64,000 bases of DNA from Stakelama marina (GCF_018122655.1 NZ_JAGRQC010000001.1:1-64000); one strand, 5' to 3'. Counted from the first letter of the stretch, positions 10,601 to 19,413 are shown. Notes: generated from the letters alone by a model not told the origin. Numbers and translations: made by a program.

Positions 10601-12837
10601 TGTACCTGCAGCACGATTTGCTGCGTCGACTCTCCCACGGCGAATTGGACGGTGCCGGTCAGCGCCTGACCGGGCGCGAGATCGTCGGCCGAAATGCCGC
10701 TGGTGTCGAACGCATAATCGACCGATGCCTCGCTGGCGCTCCCTCCCGCGCGGTGGACGGTGAAGACGAGGTCGCTCGTCCCACTATCGCCTTCAAGCGT
10801 GCTGGCGTCATCGACACGGATATGCCCGGTATCGGTCGCGGCGAGGAAGCTCTGGCCGTCATTGACCGTGCCAAAGCTGTCATCGCTCGCGCTGGACCAG
10901 GTGAAATCGGCTGCGGTCGAGCCAGCGCCCTTGAGTTGCAACGAAAAGCCGGTGCCGGGCGCCGGTTCCTCGGCTACACCTATGTCGGTGCTGGTCATGC
11001 CGTTGGCGGCGCCGCTGGTGGCGGTGAAGCTGCCTTCATAGGAGAGGAACTGAACGACGTTGCCGCTTGCGTCGACGAGCGCCAGTCCGTCTGGCGAACC
11101 GTTCTGGATGCCCGTCGCGTCGACCGAAACGGTGCCGAAGCCGTTCGACTGGTCGGCGATGACTCCCGACAGCGCGATCGTCTTGTAATCCGCGCCGCCA
11201 TTGCCGTTGTAGAGCACGACCGACCAGCCGGTGAGGTCGGTTCCGGCAACACCCGCTACTTCGATCGCCTCGCCCGTGTCTGGGCCGCTATTGTCATAGT
11301 GCAACTCGTTGATGAACACATTTTCCTGATCGGTCGAACCGGTCGCATCGTCGTTGACGATGGTGCCTGTGGCCGAGGCCTGGTCGATTGTTGCACCGCC
11401 CGTCACGCCCGACAGCGTTACCGAAAAGGTTTCGTCTGCTTCGACGGCCGTGTCGCCAGCGACGTCGAGCGTGATCGTCTTGCTTGTCTCTCCGTCGGCA
11501 AAGGCGATGTCGCCGCTGAACGCCTGGCCGCTCACGAAATCGCTGGCATCGGCGGTGTCGAAGGCAACGTCGTAATGTGCTGTCACCGCGCCGGTGCTGC
11601 CGCCGTCGCGGGACACAGTGAAGCTGATCGGCTGCGTCCCCGCATCGCCTTCGGCAACGCTTGCATCGGCGATCGAAAGCGCGCCGGGCTGGCCGGTGCC
11701 GCTGCTGCTACCGCCAAGCGTTTCGCCGGTATTGAGCGAGCCGAAGCTGCTCGGTGCCTCGGCCTGCCAGGTCAGGTGGTCGATGTCGCTGCCGACGAGC
11801 TGGAGCGAGTCGGTCTCGGGCGTCGTTCCGCTTTCGGCAACGCCGACATCGGTGCTGGTCATACCATCGGCAGGACCGCCAACCGCGGTGATCGACCCCT
11901 CATAGGACAGGAACTGCAGCACCTCGCCGGTGGCGGTCCGGACCAGCGCGAAACCGTCGGGCGACCCGTTTTGCAGGCCCGGGACGTCAAAGGCGAGCGC
12001 GCCATAGCCATTGCCTTCGTCGTCGATGACGCCTGAAAGATCGACCGGCGAGCCATAGGTGCCGCCGCCATTACCGTTGTAGAGCACGAGGCTGTAGCCG
12101 CTGAGGTCGGTTCCTGCCGCACCGGCGATCTCGATGCCCTCATTCACGTCAGCGCCGGCATTGTCGTAGTGGAACTCGTTGATAAACGGGTCGACCGCGG
12201 GCGGTACCGCGGCAGCGGCGTCGCTGGTGACATGAATATTGTCGATCCCGACCCATTCGTCGCTGCCGCCGGCATTCGCGGTCATGATCCGCACTTCGAG
12301 GTTTGCCGCGCCGTTGGCGTCGTCGGGAAGCGTCACGCTTAGCGGGGTCACGAGCGTGTCCGAGGCATCGGTCGCATCGGCGATATATCCGCCCGGGACA
12401 TTGACCCAGTCACCGGAATCTGCGGTGCGGTACTGGACAACGACCTGCTGCACGGCGTCATCACCGGTATCGATGTCGCGCGCATCGAAGCTGAGCGTCA
12501 CGCCCTGCCGGTCGGTCGCGTCGAGATAAATCACGAGGTTCGGATTGTCGGCAGATCCCGACCCCTGCAGCGCAACGGTCGGATCGGCGATCTCGAATTC
12601 GGCGACGCCGCCATTGTTGATGGCGGTATTGGTCTGGTTCGCGACCGCGTCGATCGTGGAGAAGTCCTGCGTGACCGTCCGCGCATCGCGGTCCGCCGAA
12701 GAGGTCGACGAATCATCGCCAAGGTAGCCGACGATGCTGGGCACATTGCTCCAGTCGTCGTTGGTCGTGATCAGTCCGGTGTCGGACCAATCCTGCACGA
12801 AATCACCGCTCGAAAGATCGTAATACACCTTGGACAT
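7633..12837 (-). CDS. RTX extracellular nuclease (ExeM/NucH type) with lamin-tail and Calx-beta modules
   Basis: A 1734-residue secreted protein. From the N-terminus: a region of unknown fold (1-210), a lamin-tail-like module (FINEFHYDNAG, about 216), a Calx-beta module, a second lamin-tail module (FINELHYDNSG, about 506), more Calx-beta repeats, then an endonuclease/exonuclease/phosphatase domain (about 1044-1312; ATYNVENL, IISLQEVQD, VMGDFNG, TDHDP), cadherin-like repeats, and RTX repeats near 1550-1610 (GGPGNDKIDGGAGNDRIFGG). No signal peptide; secretion should use the C-terminal signal and the adjacent type I exporter. The ATG at 12837 follows GGGGGAA; the upstream in-frame extension lacks coding character. 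It likely degrades extracellular DNA, for phosphate or biofilm matrix turnover; the role is inferred. Confidence 0.9.
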   Translation of the reverse strand: MSKVYYDLSSGDFVQDWSDTGLITTNDDWSNVPSIVGYLGDDSSTSSADRDARTVTQDFSTIDAVANQTNTAINNGGVAEFEIADPTVALQGSGSADNPNLVIYLDATDRQGVTLSFDARDIDTGDDAVQQVVVQYRTADSGDWVNVPGGYIADATDASDTLVTPLSVTLPDDANGAANLEVRIMTANAGGSDEWVGIDNIHVTSDAAAAVPPAVDPFINEFHYDNAGADVNEGIEIAGAAGTDLSGYSLVLYNGNGGGTYGSPVDLSGVIDDEGNGYGALAFDVPGLQNGSPDGFALVRTATGEVLQFLSYEGSITAVGGPADGMTSTDVGVAESGTTPETDSLQLVGSDIDHLTWQAEAPSSFGSLNTGETLGGSSSGTGQPGALSIADASVAEGDAGTQPISFTVSRDGGSTGAVTAHYDVAFDTADASDFVSGQAFSGDIAFADGETSKTITLDVAGDTAVEADETFSVTLSGVTGGATIDQASATGTIVNDDATGSTDQENVFINELHYDNSGPDTGEAIEVAGVAGTDLTGWSVVLYNGNGGADYKTIALSGVIADQSNGFGTVSVDATGIQNGSPDGLALVDASGNVVQFLSYEGSFTATSGAANGMTSTDIGVAEEPAPGTGFSLQLKGAGSTAADFTWSSASDDSFGTVNDGQSFLAATDTGHIRVDDASTLEGDSGTSDLVFTVHRAGGSASEASVDYAFDTSGISADDLAPGQALTGTVQFAVGESTQQIVLQVQGDTNSEYNEAVGLTLSNPQGDIVIDDASATGTIINDDPVALAIYEIQGAGHTSAYVGQDVTTTGIVTQVGPYGFYLQDAHGDGDTATSDAIYVYTGSTPTVAVGDGVETRGTVSEYAGDDAGLTTTEIDHAIVTVTSQGNALPDAVVIGADGVLPPDQVIDNDGLTSYDPQHDGIDFYESLEGMRVTVENPLVIQSTNNYGETYVVASDGEGASGVSERGGLTLSKGDANPERIQIDSTSYDFNHLTQGDHLANVTGVVGYSYDSYEVLADAEPTVVAPTTLARETTALQGDADHLSVATYNVENLDPSDNKYDILAHDMVYNLGAPDIISLQEVQDDNGNASGVLSADQNLGALVDAMNAEDPTAHYVFAQIDPATENSTGGEPNGNIRNAFVYDANRVTLVDGSLTEITGDEYYHSRNPLVGTFSFNGQDVTLINMHSYSRGGSDPDFGNVQPPVQSGDARRTAQADGVRAYINEHLADDPSLNIAVMGDFNGFYWEDAIQHLTAGGVLTNLSSLLPSEERYSYQYAGNLQEFDHILVTGGLLDGAQYDSVHINAEFSPDTRPTDHDPQVALLHVAAPNQAPADLAIDHASVDENLPAGTLVGTLHATDAATDTLTYSLVDDAGGRFAVDAQTGAVTTTDAFDHESNASFTIVAEATDQGGLATQETIEIGIGDVNEAPHAVHDAISVDDDSETANLWDTLLGNDRDPDAGNSIVIKSVDGSQTHGTLEFDADQHKLVYVADADSFDALKPGETAIDHFTYTITDADGLTDTGSVDVTVNGIDHHGVFKVGGFFGGDLTGTAGDDTLIGLFGKNVIEGLKGNDLLVGGPGNDKIDGGAGNDRIFGGLGNDVMSGGEGHDSFGFELFGGRDTITDFDTSEDKIELGFGMRVRSTKVADIDHDGVKDTVFGFSFGGSVTLLGVSDPNAVEFEHGGAPSLASLLTNGHHGWLGTPAERSLPAFVGGLFGDQDQHELGYGSHGLMDAFHH

Positions 12838-13310
12838 GAAATTTCCCCCAATCCCCCAGGAGCGATCACGACCGGGGATTCGGCCGCCGCTCAAACACTT
12901 ATCGGGAGTGGATTTAGACAGCGCCTGTGACAGCCACGTGAAATTTCGTGATGCAGGCAAACCGATCGTGCGGCCGGAGGGTGGCGCCCCATTTGCACTC
13001 TAAATGATAGGGAGAAAAATGTTTCTGGGGCTCAGAGCTTTATAAGCGGCCTTCAATCGCAGCTCCAAACAGTCCGACGCAGAACTCACGCCGACCTTTA
13101 CGCTTTGGATCGGCGCTGGCGCTGTTCACCAAAGCACCGCGCGGAACGCCTTTTTGACCGGCGGGCAGAACCCCTCGTCCGCAACGGATCCGCGACGATG
13201 CCAATTCCATCCTGCGCTAACGTCGGCTTTCGGCAAAAAAGCCGCGGCTGGGCACTTTGTCTTCCCAAGCGTTGCTTCGCATGGTCCGATATGTTCGCCG
13301 GCTATCGGGT
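12838..13310. other. 473-base gap between the RTX nuclease and the TRAP genes
   Basis: No convincing gene. The part next to 12837 should hold the promoter of the RTX operon, but I see no clear -35/-10 pair. Around 13215-13260 lies a stretch (CGTCGGCTTTCGGCAAAA) resembling short intergenic repeat remnants common in sphingomonads and relatives; a second related piece (AATGTCCGCTTTC) lies near 3000. Short open frames here have no recognisable family. Confidence 0.35.
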
Positions 13311-14594
13311 TCAATCGCCGAAATAGTGCGGGAGCGCCATCGATAGCCAGGGCACATAGGTGACGAACAGCAGCGCGATGATGAGGGCGCCGTAGAAGGG
13401 CCAGATGGTTCTGACGGCGCGTTCGACCGGGATCTGGCCGACGGCGGAGCCGACGAACAGAACCGATCCGACGGGCGGCGTGACGAGGCCGATGCCGAGA
13501 TTGAGCATCAGGATGATCCCGAAATGCACCGGATCGATTCCGAGATGCTGGACGATCGGCAGGAAGATCGGCGTGGTGATGACGATGAGCGGCGCCATGT
13601 CCATGAAGGTGCCAAGGACGAGCAACATGACGTTGATCATCAGGAGGATGATGAGCGGATTGTCGGAGATCGAGGTCATCACCTGCGACAATTCCTTGGG
13701 CACCTCCAGGATGGCGAGCGCATAGCCGAACGCGGTGGCGGCGCTGATGATGAGGAGCACCATGGCGGTGGTCCGGACCGACTGCATGGCGGCCCCGAAA
13801 AAATCTTTCAGGCCGAGCGTCCGGTACCCGAACACGCCGATCGCGATAGTGTAGATGACGGCGATGGCCGAGCTCTCGGTAGGGGTAAACACGCCCGACA
13901 GGATACCGCCCATGATGATGACAGCGGTCATCATGCCGGGAAGAGCGCCGGCAAAGGCGATGATGAACTTGCGCCAGCCGGGGAAGGTGCCGGCGGGATA
14001 GCCGCGCTTTGCGGCGACCACCCAGGCGACGAACATCAGCAGCGCGCCGGTGAGCACGCCGGGAACGATCCCGGCGAGGAACAGGGCGCCGATCGACACG
14101 CCGGTGCCCGAGGCGGCGGCATAGATGATCATGTTGTGGCTGGGCGGGATGAGGAGGCCGACGATTGCCGCGGTGACGGTGACGTTGACGGCATAGTCGG
14201 GATCGTAGCCCTTTTCCTTCATCAGCGGGATGAGCGTGGAGCCCATCGCCGAGGCGCTGGCGATAGCCGAGCCCGAGACCGCGCCAAATAGCATCGAGGC
14301 GCCGACATCGACCTGGCCGAGCCCGCCGCGCGCGCGCCCGAACATCGCCTCGGCCACCTGCATCAGGCGTCTGGCGATGCCGGCGCGGTACATCAGGTCG
14401 CCCGCGAAGATGAAGAAGGGGATCGCCATCAGCGTGAACACGCTGACGCCGGCTGCCATGCGCTGCATCGCGACAACCATGGGAATGTCGAGCCAGGCGA
14501 AGGTGGCGAGCGAGGCGCCCATCAGCGCGAATGCGACGGGCACGCCCATCGCAAGCAGGACGAACAGCGTGAGGATGAGGATCGTCAGGGCCAT
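13311..14594 (-). CDS. dctM: TRAP transporter large permease, DctM type
   Basis: A 427-residue inner-membrane protein with about twelve hydrophobic segments, the usual size for DctM. The motifs MGVPVAFALMGAS at the start and LLIPPSHNMIIYA in the middle are typical of the family. It uses the sodium gradient to import an acid delivered by the binding protein. The start at ATG 14594 lies right after the stop of dctQ (14597-14599), so the genes are coupled; an upstream in-frame extension to 14810 overlaps dctQ and is not coding. The pectin context suggests hexuronates or oligogalacturonides as substrate, which is inferred. Confidence 0.92.
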   Translation of the reverse strand: MALTILILTLFVLLAMGVPVAFALMGASLATFAWLDIPMVVAMQRMAAGVSVFTLMAIPFFIFAGDLMYRAGIARRLMQVAEAMFGRARGGLGQVDVGASMLFGAVSGSAIASASAMGSTLIPLMKEKGYDPDYAVNVTVTAAIVGLLIPPSHNMIIYAAASGTGVSIGALFLAGIVPGVLTGALLMFVAWVVAAKRGYPAGTFPGWRKFIIAFAGALPGMMTAVIIMGGILSGVFTPTESSAIAVIYTIAIGVFGYRTLGLKDFFGAAMQSVRTTAMVLLIISAATAFGYALAILEVPKELSQVMTSISDNPLIILLMINVMLLVLGTFMDMAPLIVITTPIFLPIVQHLGIDPVHFGIILMLNLGIGLVTPPVGSVLFVGSAVGQIPVERAVRTIWPFYGALIIALLFVTYVPWLSMALPHYFGD

Positions 14595-14596
14595 GG

Positions 14597-15100
14597 TCAG
14601 TCCGCGCTCGCTTCGTCGTCGAGATCGCCGGCGGGGTCGCCGCGCAGCAGATGTTCGATGGAAAACAGGATCATCAGCACGCCCGACAATGGCAGCGGCA
14701 AATAGGCGAAGCCGCGCGATAGGCCGAGCGTCGGAATCTCGTGATCCCAGGTCAGCCGCACGAGTTCGCTGCCCCAGATGGCGAGCGATAGGCCGGCGAG
14801 CGCCACGCACCCATGAACGAACCAGCGCATCGGCCGACGAATGGCGGGCGACACGGCGTTTTCGAGCGCGGTGATGCGGATGTGGAACTGTTCATGGACG
14901 CCGGCGGCAGCGGCGAAGAACACATACCAGATCATCAGCAGGAGCGATGCCTCTTCGGCCCAGGACGGGCTGGCATGGAGGATATAGCGGCCGAACACCT
15001 GATAGCCGATGATGGCGGTCATCGCGATCAGGCCGACCGCGCCCGCGGCGAGCATGAAGATACTGCCGCGTTCGGGCCATGGCCCCAGCGGATCACGCAT
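14597..15100 (-). CDS. dctQ: TRAP transporter small permease, DctQ type
   Basis: A 167-residue membrane protein with four hydrophobic helices (for example IFMLAAGAVGLIAMTAIIGY and EEASLLLMIWYVFFAAAAGV). The motif PSWAEEASLLLMIWYVF is characteristic of DctQ (the WxEE region). It lies between dctP, which it overlaps by 8 bases, and dctM, which starts right after it, making a tight three-gene operon on the minus strand. Confidence 0.9.
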   Translation of the reverse strand: MRDPLGPWPERGSIFMLAAGAVGLIAMTAIIGYQVFGRYILHASPSWAEEASLLLMIWYVFFAAAAGVHEQFHIRITALENAVSPAIRRPMRWFVHGCVALAGLSLAIWGSELVRLTWDHEIPTLGLSRGFAYLPLPLSGVLMILFSIEHLLRGDPAGDLDDEASAD

Positions 15101-16082
15101 CGCTACCTCCCATGTCCTGGATCTGGCGGACGAGCTCGCGGCCCCGGTCGCTTGTCACGAACCGGCCCCATAACGGGCGGGTGAGCCGGCGAAAGGGTGC
15201 ACGGTCGACCGTGTTCGCCTTGACGCCCGCCGCGATCACCTCCTTGCGGGCACTGACCACGCGCGCGTCCCAAAGCTTGCGCATATAGGGCACCGAATCG
15301 CGCGCGCTTTCCATGATGACCTCGCGGTCGCCCGGCGTCAGCTTGTCCCAGCGCGTCTTCGACATCAGCAGCACCTCGGGCGCCATGACGTGCTGCGTCT
15401 CGCTGTAATAGCGCGCGACCTCGTAATGGCGTTCGGACTGATAGGATGGCCAGTTGTTTTCGGCGCCGTCGATCACGCCCTGGACGAGGCCCTGATAGAC
15501 TTCGCCGAGCGCCATCGGCGTGGCATCGGCGCCAAGTGCCTTGACCATGCCGACGTAGAGATCGGAGTTCTGAACGCGGAATTTCCAGCCGCGCATATCG
15601 TCCGGCGAATGGATCGGGCCATGCGTGTTGTAAAAGCTGCGCGCGCCCGAATCGTAATAGCACAGCCCGATCAGCCCGTATTTGCCGAGCGAATCGAGAA
15701 TCGCGCGGCCGGGCGCGCCGTCGAAGGCGCGGCGGCTATGGTCGATCGAATCGAACAGGAAGGGCAGCGACGGAATCATCGTCAGCGGGTCGATGGCGTT
15801 GAGCGGCGCGATGTTGACGCGGTTGATATCGAGCCCGCCGAACGCGGTGATCTCCAGCGTGTCACGCTCCGATCCCAACTGACCGCCGGCGAACATCTTG
15901 ATCGACAGCCGCCCGCCGCTGCGTTTCGCGATCAGATCGCCGAAATATTCGACTGCCTTGACGGTCGGATAGTCCTTTGGATGGGTGTCGTTGGCGAACA
16001 TCTGCGTGCGCGGACCGCGGTTGCACGCCGCAAGCATGCATAACGATCCAATCACGAACTCGCGGCGACCCGTTCGCAGCAT
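15093..16082 (-). CDS. dctP: TRAP transporter solute-binding protein, DctP type (Tat lipoprotein-like)
   Basis: A binding protein of about 330 residues that captures an organic acid. The N-terminus combines a twin-arginine motif (GRREFVIGS) with a lipobox-like LAAC, so it may be a Tat-exported lipoprotein. The body has the DctP pattern, including GWKFRVQNSDLYVGMVKALGA, whose arginine usually binds the substrate carboxylate, followed by ATPMALGEVYQGLVQGVIDG and AENN. Two starts are possible, ATG 16082 or ATG 16091. The gene is divergent from the PL10 lyase and shares a regulatory region that holds a LacI-type operator. A uronic acid or short oligogalacturonide is the likely ligand, inferred from the locus. 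Confidence 0.9.
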   Translation of the reverse strand: MLRTGRREFVIGSLCMLAACNRGPRTQMFANDTHPKDYPTVKAVEYFGDLIAKRSGGRLSIKMFAGGQLGSERDTLEITAFGGLDINRVNIAPLNAIDPLTMIPSLPFLFDSIDHSRRAFDGAPGRAILDSLGKYGLIGLCYYDSGARSFYNTHGPIHSPDDMRGWKFRVQNSDLYVGMVKALGADATPMALGEVYQGLVQGVIDGAENNWPSYQSERHYEVARYYSETQHVMAPEVLLMSKTRWDKLTPGDREVIMESARDSVPYMRKLWDARVVSARKEVIAAGVKANTVDRAPFRRLTRPLWGRFVTSDRGRELVRQIQDMGGSDA

Positions 16083-16214
16083 ACCCCCCATCCGGCCGGC
16101 GTCTTACCGGCTCAGTCGGCCTGTCATTGCGCCGGCCGTTTACGCGCTTTCCGATGCTGCACGTCAATCGGTGCATTGTCATCGGCATGTTTCTGTCCTA
16201 CGCCTAACGAATGA

Positions 16215-16228
16215 TGACACCGGTTACC
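16215..16228 (+). promoter_or_regulatory. LacI-type operator copy 1 (dctP / pectate lyase)
   Basis: TGACACCGGTTACC, centred on the palindrome ACCGGT. The same 14-mer occurs at 20502 and, with one change at the end, at 24018; reversed copies occur at 19254 and 24181. It lies between the divergent dctPQM and pectate lyase genes, so one site could control both. Confidence 0.7.
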
Positions 16229-16296
16229 AGTCCTTTTCGAAAGGGCTGGAAAGAGCGGGCAAAGCCAATCAGGTCGCGATAGAAAAGGAGAGCGAA

Positions 16297-17937
16297 GTGT
16301 CGAAACGGGCGGTACGGAATCGGTGGAATGCTGGGCTTGGCGCGATGGCGCTCGCGATCGCGTTGGTCCCGATCGGCACTGTCACGCCGCTTGCCGCGCA
16401 GGCCAAGCAGGCGCCGAGTCGTCAGAAGATTCTCGACACGATGAAGCGGGCGACCAAATTCATGGTCGACGATGTCAGCACGCGCGGCGGCTATGTCTGG
16501 TCGTATCTGCCCGACATGTCGCGCCGCTGGGGCGAGCTGGAGGCGACGCCCTCGATGATCTGGGTCCAGCCGCCCGGCACGCCCGATATGGGCAATCTTT
16601 TCCTCGACGCCTACCACGCCACGGGTGACGAATATTACTACAAGGCCGCTGAAAAGGCCGCAGATGCCCTGATTGCCGGTGAAGTCGAAACCGGCGGCTG
16701 GAATTACCTGATCGATTTCGGCGGCGATGCGTCGACACGCCATTGGTACAACACCGTCGGCAAGAATGCCTGGCGGATGGAGGAATTCCAGCACTATTGG
16801 GGAAACGCGACCTTCGACGACGACGGTACTGCGCAGGCGATGAAGTTCATCCTTCGTCTTTATGCGGAGAAATATGACCCCAAGTACAAGAGCGAAGTGC
16901 TGCGCAACCTCGATTTCGTTCTGAAGAGCCAGTATCCGAGCGGCGGCTGGCCGCAACGCTGGCCGCTGAAGCATGAGTTCGTCCATCACGGACTGGCCGA
17001 CTATACCTCTTACATCACGTTCAACGACAATGTGACGGCGGAAAATGTCGGCTATCTGATCGAATGCTATCAGGTGTTGCAGGATCAGCGGCTGCTGCCG
17101 GCGATCTATCGTGGAATGGATATCTATCTGCTGACGCAGCAGGGCGATCCGCAGCCGGGTTGGGCGCTGCAATATACGCCATATGACCTCAAGCCCGCGG
17201 CGGCGCGCAGCTATGAGCCGAAGGCGCTCGCCACGCACACGACCGCTTCCGCGGTGAAGCAGCTGATGCACTTCTATCGCCTGACCGGCGACAGCAAATA
17301 TCTCGCGCGCATTCCCGACGCGCTGGACTGGCTGGAATCGGTTAAATTGCCGGCGGACAAGGCCAGTCCCAAGGGCGCCTATCCGACCTTTATCGAGATC
17401 GGCACGGGCAAGCCGCTCTATCTCCACCGCAAGGGGTCGAATGTCGCCAACGGCGAATATTATACCAGCAGCAAGCCTGACCATGTGATCGGTCACTATT
17501 CGTCCTATCGCGATCTCGACGTGCCCGCGCTGCGCCGCGAATATCAGCGGCTGAAGGCGATGTCCCCCGAACAGGCACGGAAAGGGTCGCCGCTGTTCGC
17601 CGAGCAGGCGCAGCCGCTGCCGCGCTACGTCGAAACCGATACTTCGGGTACGTCGGACCTCAATGACGATTTGGCGGGCAAGAGCGCCGAAACCGTCGTT
17701 CAAAAGCTCAACGCGCAGGGCTGGTGGCCGACCGAATTGAAGGCGACGAGCCATCCTTATGCCGGAGATCCGCCCGACACGCCGACGAACAAGGATTATG
17801 AGACGACGCGCGTCGGCGACAAATATGACACGTCGCCCTATTATGCCGACAAGCCCGTGATCGGCATTTCGACGGCGACCTATATCAACAACATGGCGAC
17901 GCTGATCGCCGCGCTTCAGCAGGGTCGCAGCGGCTGA
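16297..17937 (+). CDS. pectate lyase, family PL10 type
   Basis: A 546-residue exported enzyme expected to cleave polygalacturonate by beta-elimination. It has a signal peptide ending near LAAQA, an N-terminal alpha/alpha region (MGNLFLDAYHATGDEYYYKAA; the FDDDGTAQAMKFILRLY helix) and the PL10-like stretch QYPSGGWPQRWPL followed by YTSYITFNDNV. GTG at 16297 follows AAAAGGAGAG, so I chose it over earlier in-frame codons. The gene reads into a cupin gene 13 bases downstream. With KduI, KduD and the TonB receptor nearby, it would supply unsaturated oligogalacturonides. The family call rests on motif recognition; a related lyase family is possible. Confidence 0.82.
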   Translation: MSKRAVRNRWNAGLGAMALAIALVPIGTVTPLAAQAKQAPSRQKILDTMKRATKFMVDDVSTRGGYVWSYLPDMSRRWGELEATPSMIWVQPPGTPDMGNLFLDAYHATGDEYYYKAAEKAADALIAGEVETGGWNYLIDFGGDASTRHWYNTVGKNAWRMEEFQHYWGNATFDDDGTAQAMKFILRLYAEKYDPKYKSEVLRNLDFVLKSQYPSGGWPQRWPLKHEFVHHGLADYTSYITFNDNVTAENVGYLIECYQVLQDQRLLPAIYRGMDIYLLTQQGDPQPGWALQYTPYDLKPAAARSYEPKALATHTTASAVKQLMHFYRLTGDSKYLARIPDALDWLESVKLPADKASPKGAYPTFIEIGTGKPLYLHRKGSNVANGEYYTSSKPDHVIGHYSSYRDLDVPALRREYQRLKAMSPEQARKGSPLFAEQAQPLPRYVETDTSGTSDLNDDLAGKSAETVVQKLNAQGWWPTELKATSHPYAGDPPDTPTNKDYETTRVGDKYDTSPYYADKPVIGISTATYINNMATLIAALQQGRSG

Positions 17938-17950
17938 TGCGGGGGCGACG

Positions 17951-18370
17951 ATGACCGGTTTGGCGGTGGCGCTGCTCGCCCTGGCCTTGCAGGCGGCCCC
18001 TGCCGCCGGTGAGGGCAGGGTGATCCACGAAAGCGACACGGCGCGGCGCGAAGTGCCGCCGCATCACGGCAAGGGGCTTAGCACCGCCTACCGGATCAGC
18101 GATCAGATGCCCAACCGGTCGATGGAGTTTCGCAAGCGCGTGATGCACCGCGGCGCGGCAATCGGCGGTCATGTGATCGCACATGACGAAGTCTATTACG
18201 TCATCAGCGGCACCGGTGAATTGACGATCGACGGAGCCGTTTCGGCGGTGGAGGCCGGGGATGCGGCCTATCTTTACGACGGCAACGATGTGGGCATCCG
18301 CCAGACCGGCGATGCCAATCTGGTGCTGCTGATCGCCTATCCGTTGAAAGAGCGCGCCGACCAACCCTAG
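17951..18370 (+). CDS. exported cupin protein, possibly KdgF-like
   Basis: A 139-residue single-domain cupin with a signal peptide (LAVALLALALQAAPAAG). The metal-site pattern appears as GGHVIAHDEVYYVISGTGELTIDG, with two His and a Glu. It follows the pectate lyase by 13 bases and probably shares its transcript. KdgF, a small cupin of pectin pathways, opens the ring of unsaturated uronates; the context suggests a similar role in the periplasm here. That is inference: the family is broad and the HxHxE spacing is not diagnostic. Confidence 0.75.
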   Translation: MTGLAVALLALALQAAPAAGEGRVIHESDTARREVPPHHGKGLSTAYRISDQMPNRSMEFRKRVMHRGAAIGGHVIAHDEVYYVISGTGELTIDGAVSAVEAGDAAYLYDGNDVGIRQTGDANLVLLIAYPLKERADQP

Positions 18371-18393
18371 CCGGCGCGCGATTGCCGGGTGCG

Positions 18394-19185
18394 TTAGCCG
18401 GATGCTCCAGCGGCGATGAACGTGCATGTCAGCAGATCGTGCCCGTTGAACCGGGCGGCGAACTCGTCTCCGACCGAAACGGGGTGGACCCCGGTTACCG
18501 CGCCCGAGGAGATCCACTGGCCGGGTTCGACCGCGATACCGCGCTTGGCCAGCAGCGAAAACAGAAAGCTTGCCGCTCCGATCGGGCCGTCCGGCATCGC
18601 CGACGCCTTGCCATGGCCGATCTCTTCGCCATTGCGGTAGGAAGTCACGTTCCAGTCGGTGAAGCCGCAATTGCGCCAATCGGCCACGGCCGCGCCAATC
18701 AACAGCCCGAAATTATTCCCGAAATCGGAAATGGTGACGCCCGGCCCCATGTCGTTGATGCCGGGGAAGGGCGAACTCGCGACCTCGATGCCGAGATGCA
18801 CTGCGTCCAGCATGTCCGCGGCTTCATCGAGCGTGAACTCGGTCTTTCCCTGCGGCGCGCGCTTGCCGATGCGAAGCAGAAACTCCGCCTCGCCGGCGGC
18901 GAAACCGTTCGCGAATACGGGCATGGGATTTGTGTCACCGGCCCCGGTTGCCGAAAAGATAGGCCCGGCAAGGCGGTCGGCGCCATATTGCGTATCGAGC
19001 GGCGGCATGATCCTTCCGACCTTCCAGCCAAGGACGGGTTGGGCGTTGAGCGCGATGGCTTCGTCCTGAATGCGATACGCCTGTTCCAGCGTGTCGGGGG
19101 GCGATCCGGGATATTGGGATAGGGCGGTTGCGGACCGGCGCGCATCGACGAACCGTTCCGCGATCGCCTTTGCGCTCGCGTTCAT
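18394..19185 (-). CDS. 2-keto-4-pentenoate hydratase / fumarylacetoacetase-fold enzyme
   Basis: A 263-residue cytoplasmic protein of the MhpD/FAH superfamily. It carries QAYRIQDEAIAL, LGWKVG and the metal-binding stretch GFAAGEAEFLLRIG, plus VHLGIEVASSPFPG, all typical of the hydratase branch. Length is usual (about 260). In this locus it may hydrate or dehydrate a 2-keto-3-deoxy sugar acid from the uronate or pentose branch rather than an aromatic product, but the substrate cannot be read from the sequence. It is divergent from the LacI gene, and one operator copy lies between them. It converges with the cupin gene. Confidence 0.85.
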   Translation of the reverse strand: MNASAKAIAERFVDARRSATALSQYPGSPPDTLEQAYRIQDEAIALNAQPVLGWKVGRIMPPLDTQYGADRLAGPIFSATGAGDTNPMPVFANGFAAGEAEFLLRIGKRAPQGKTEFTLDEAADMLDAVHLGIEVASSPFPGINDMGPGVTISDFGNNFGLLIGAAVADWRNCGFTDWNVTSYRNGEEIGHGKASAMPDGPIGAASFLFSLLAKRGIAVEPGQWISSGAVTGVHPVSVGDEFAARFNGHDLLTCTFIAAGASG

Positions 19186-19253
19186 TTCGGCATTTCTCCC
19201 TTTCGCCGGCTGGTATTGATGAAAAGCCCCAGCCCAATTGCCATAGCGATATG

Positions 19254-19267
19254 GGAAACCGGTGTCA
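19254..19267 (-). promoter_or_regulatory. LacI-type operator copy 2 (regulator / hydratase)
   Basis: GGAAACCGGTGTCA on the plus strand, the reverse orientation of the shared operator, with the ACCGGTGTCA half kept exactly. It lies between the hydratase gene and the LacI-family gene, so it may provide autoregulation. Confidence 0.65.
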
Positions 19268-19413
19268 CAAGCAAGCCATGCTTGTTCATATCCTCGCAGA
19301 GCCGCTTAAAAGCTTGCGTTTGGGCGGTTCGCGCAGCAGGAAGGGATGGGACTGACGTAGCTTGGGCTGTTCCATTTTGTCCGGGCGTCAGTCGGAAGCA
19401 CGAAGGATGGCGG

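Noticed and set aside
8020..12036. Long plus-strand frames opposite the RTX nuclease
   Set aside because: Antisense shadows of the GC-rich, repeat-rich nuclease gene.
13105..13326. Short open frames in the gap before the TRAP genes
   Set aside because: No family, no ribosome binding site; the part near 13220 looks like a repeat remnant.
16204..18039. 611-residue minus-strand frame opposite the pectate lyase
   Set aside because: Antisense shadow; the plus strand has a signal peptide, ribosome site and family motifs.
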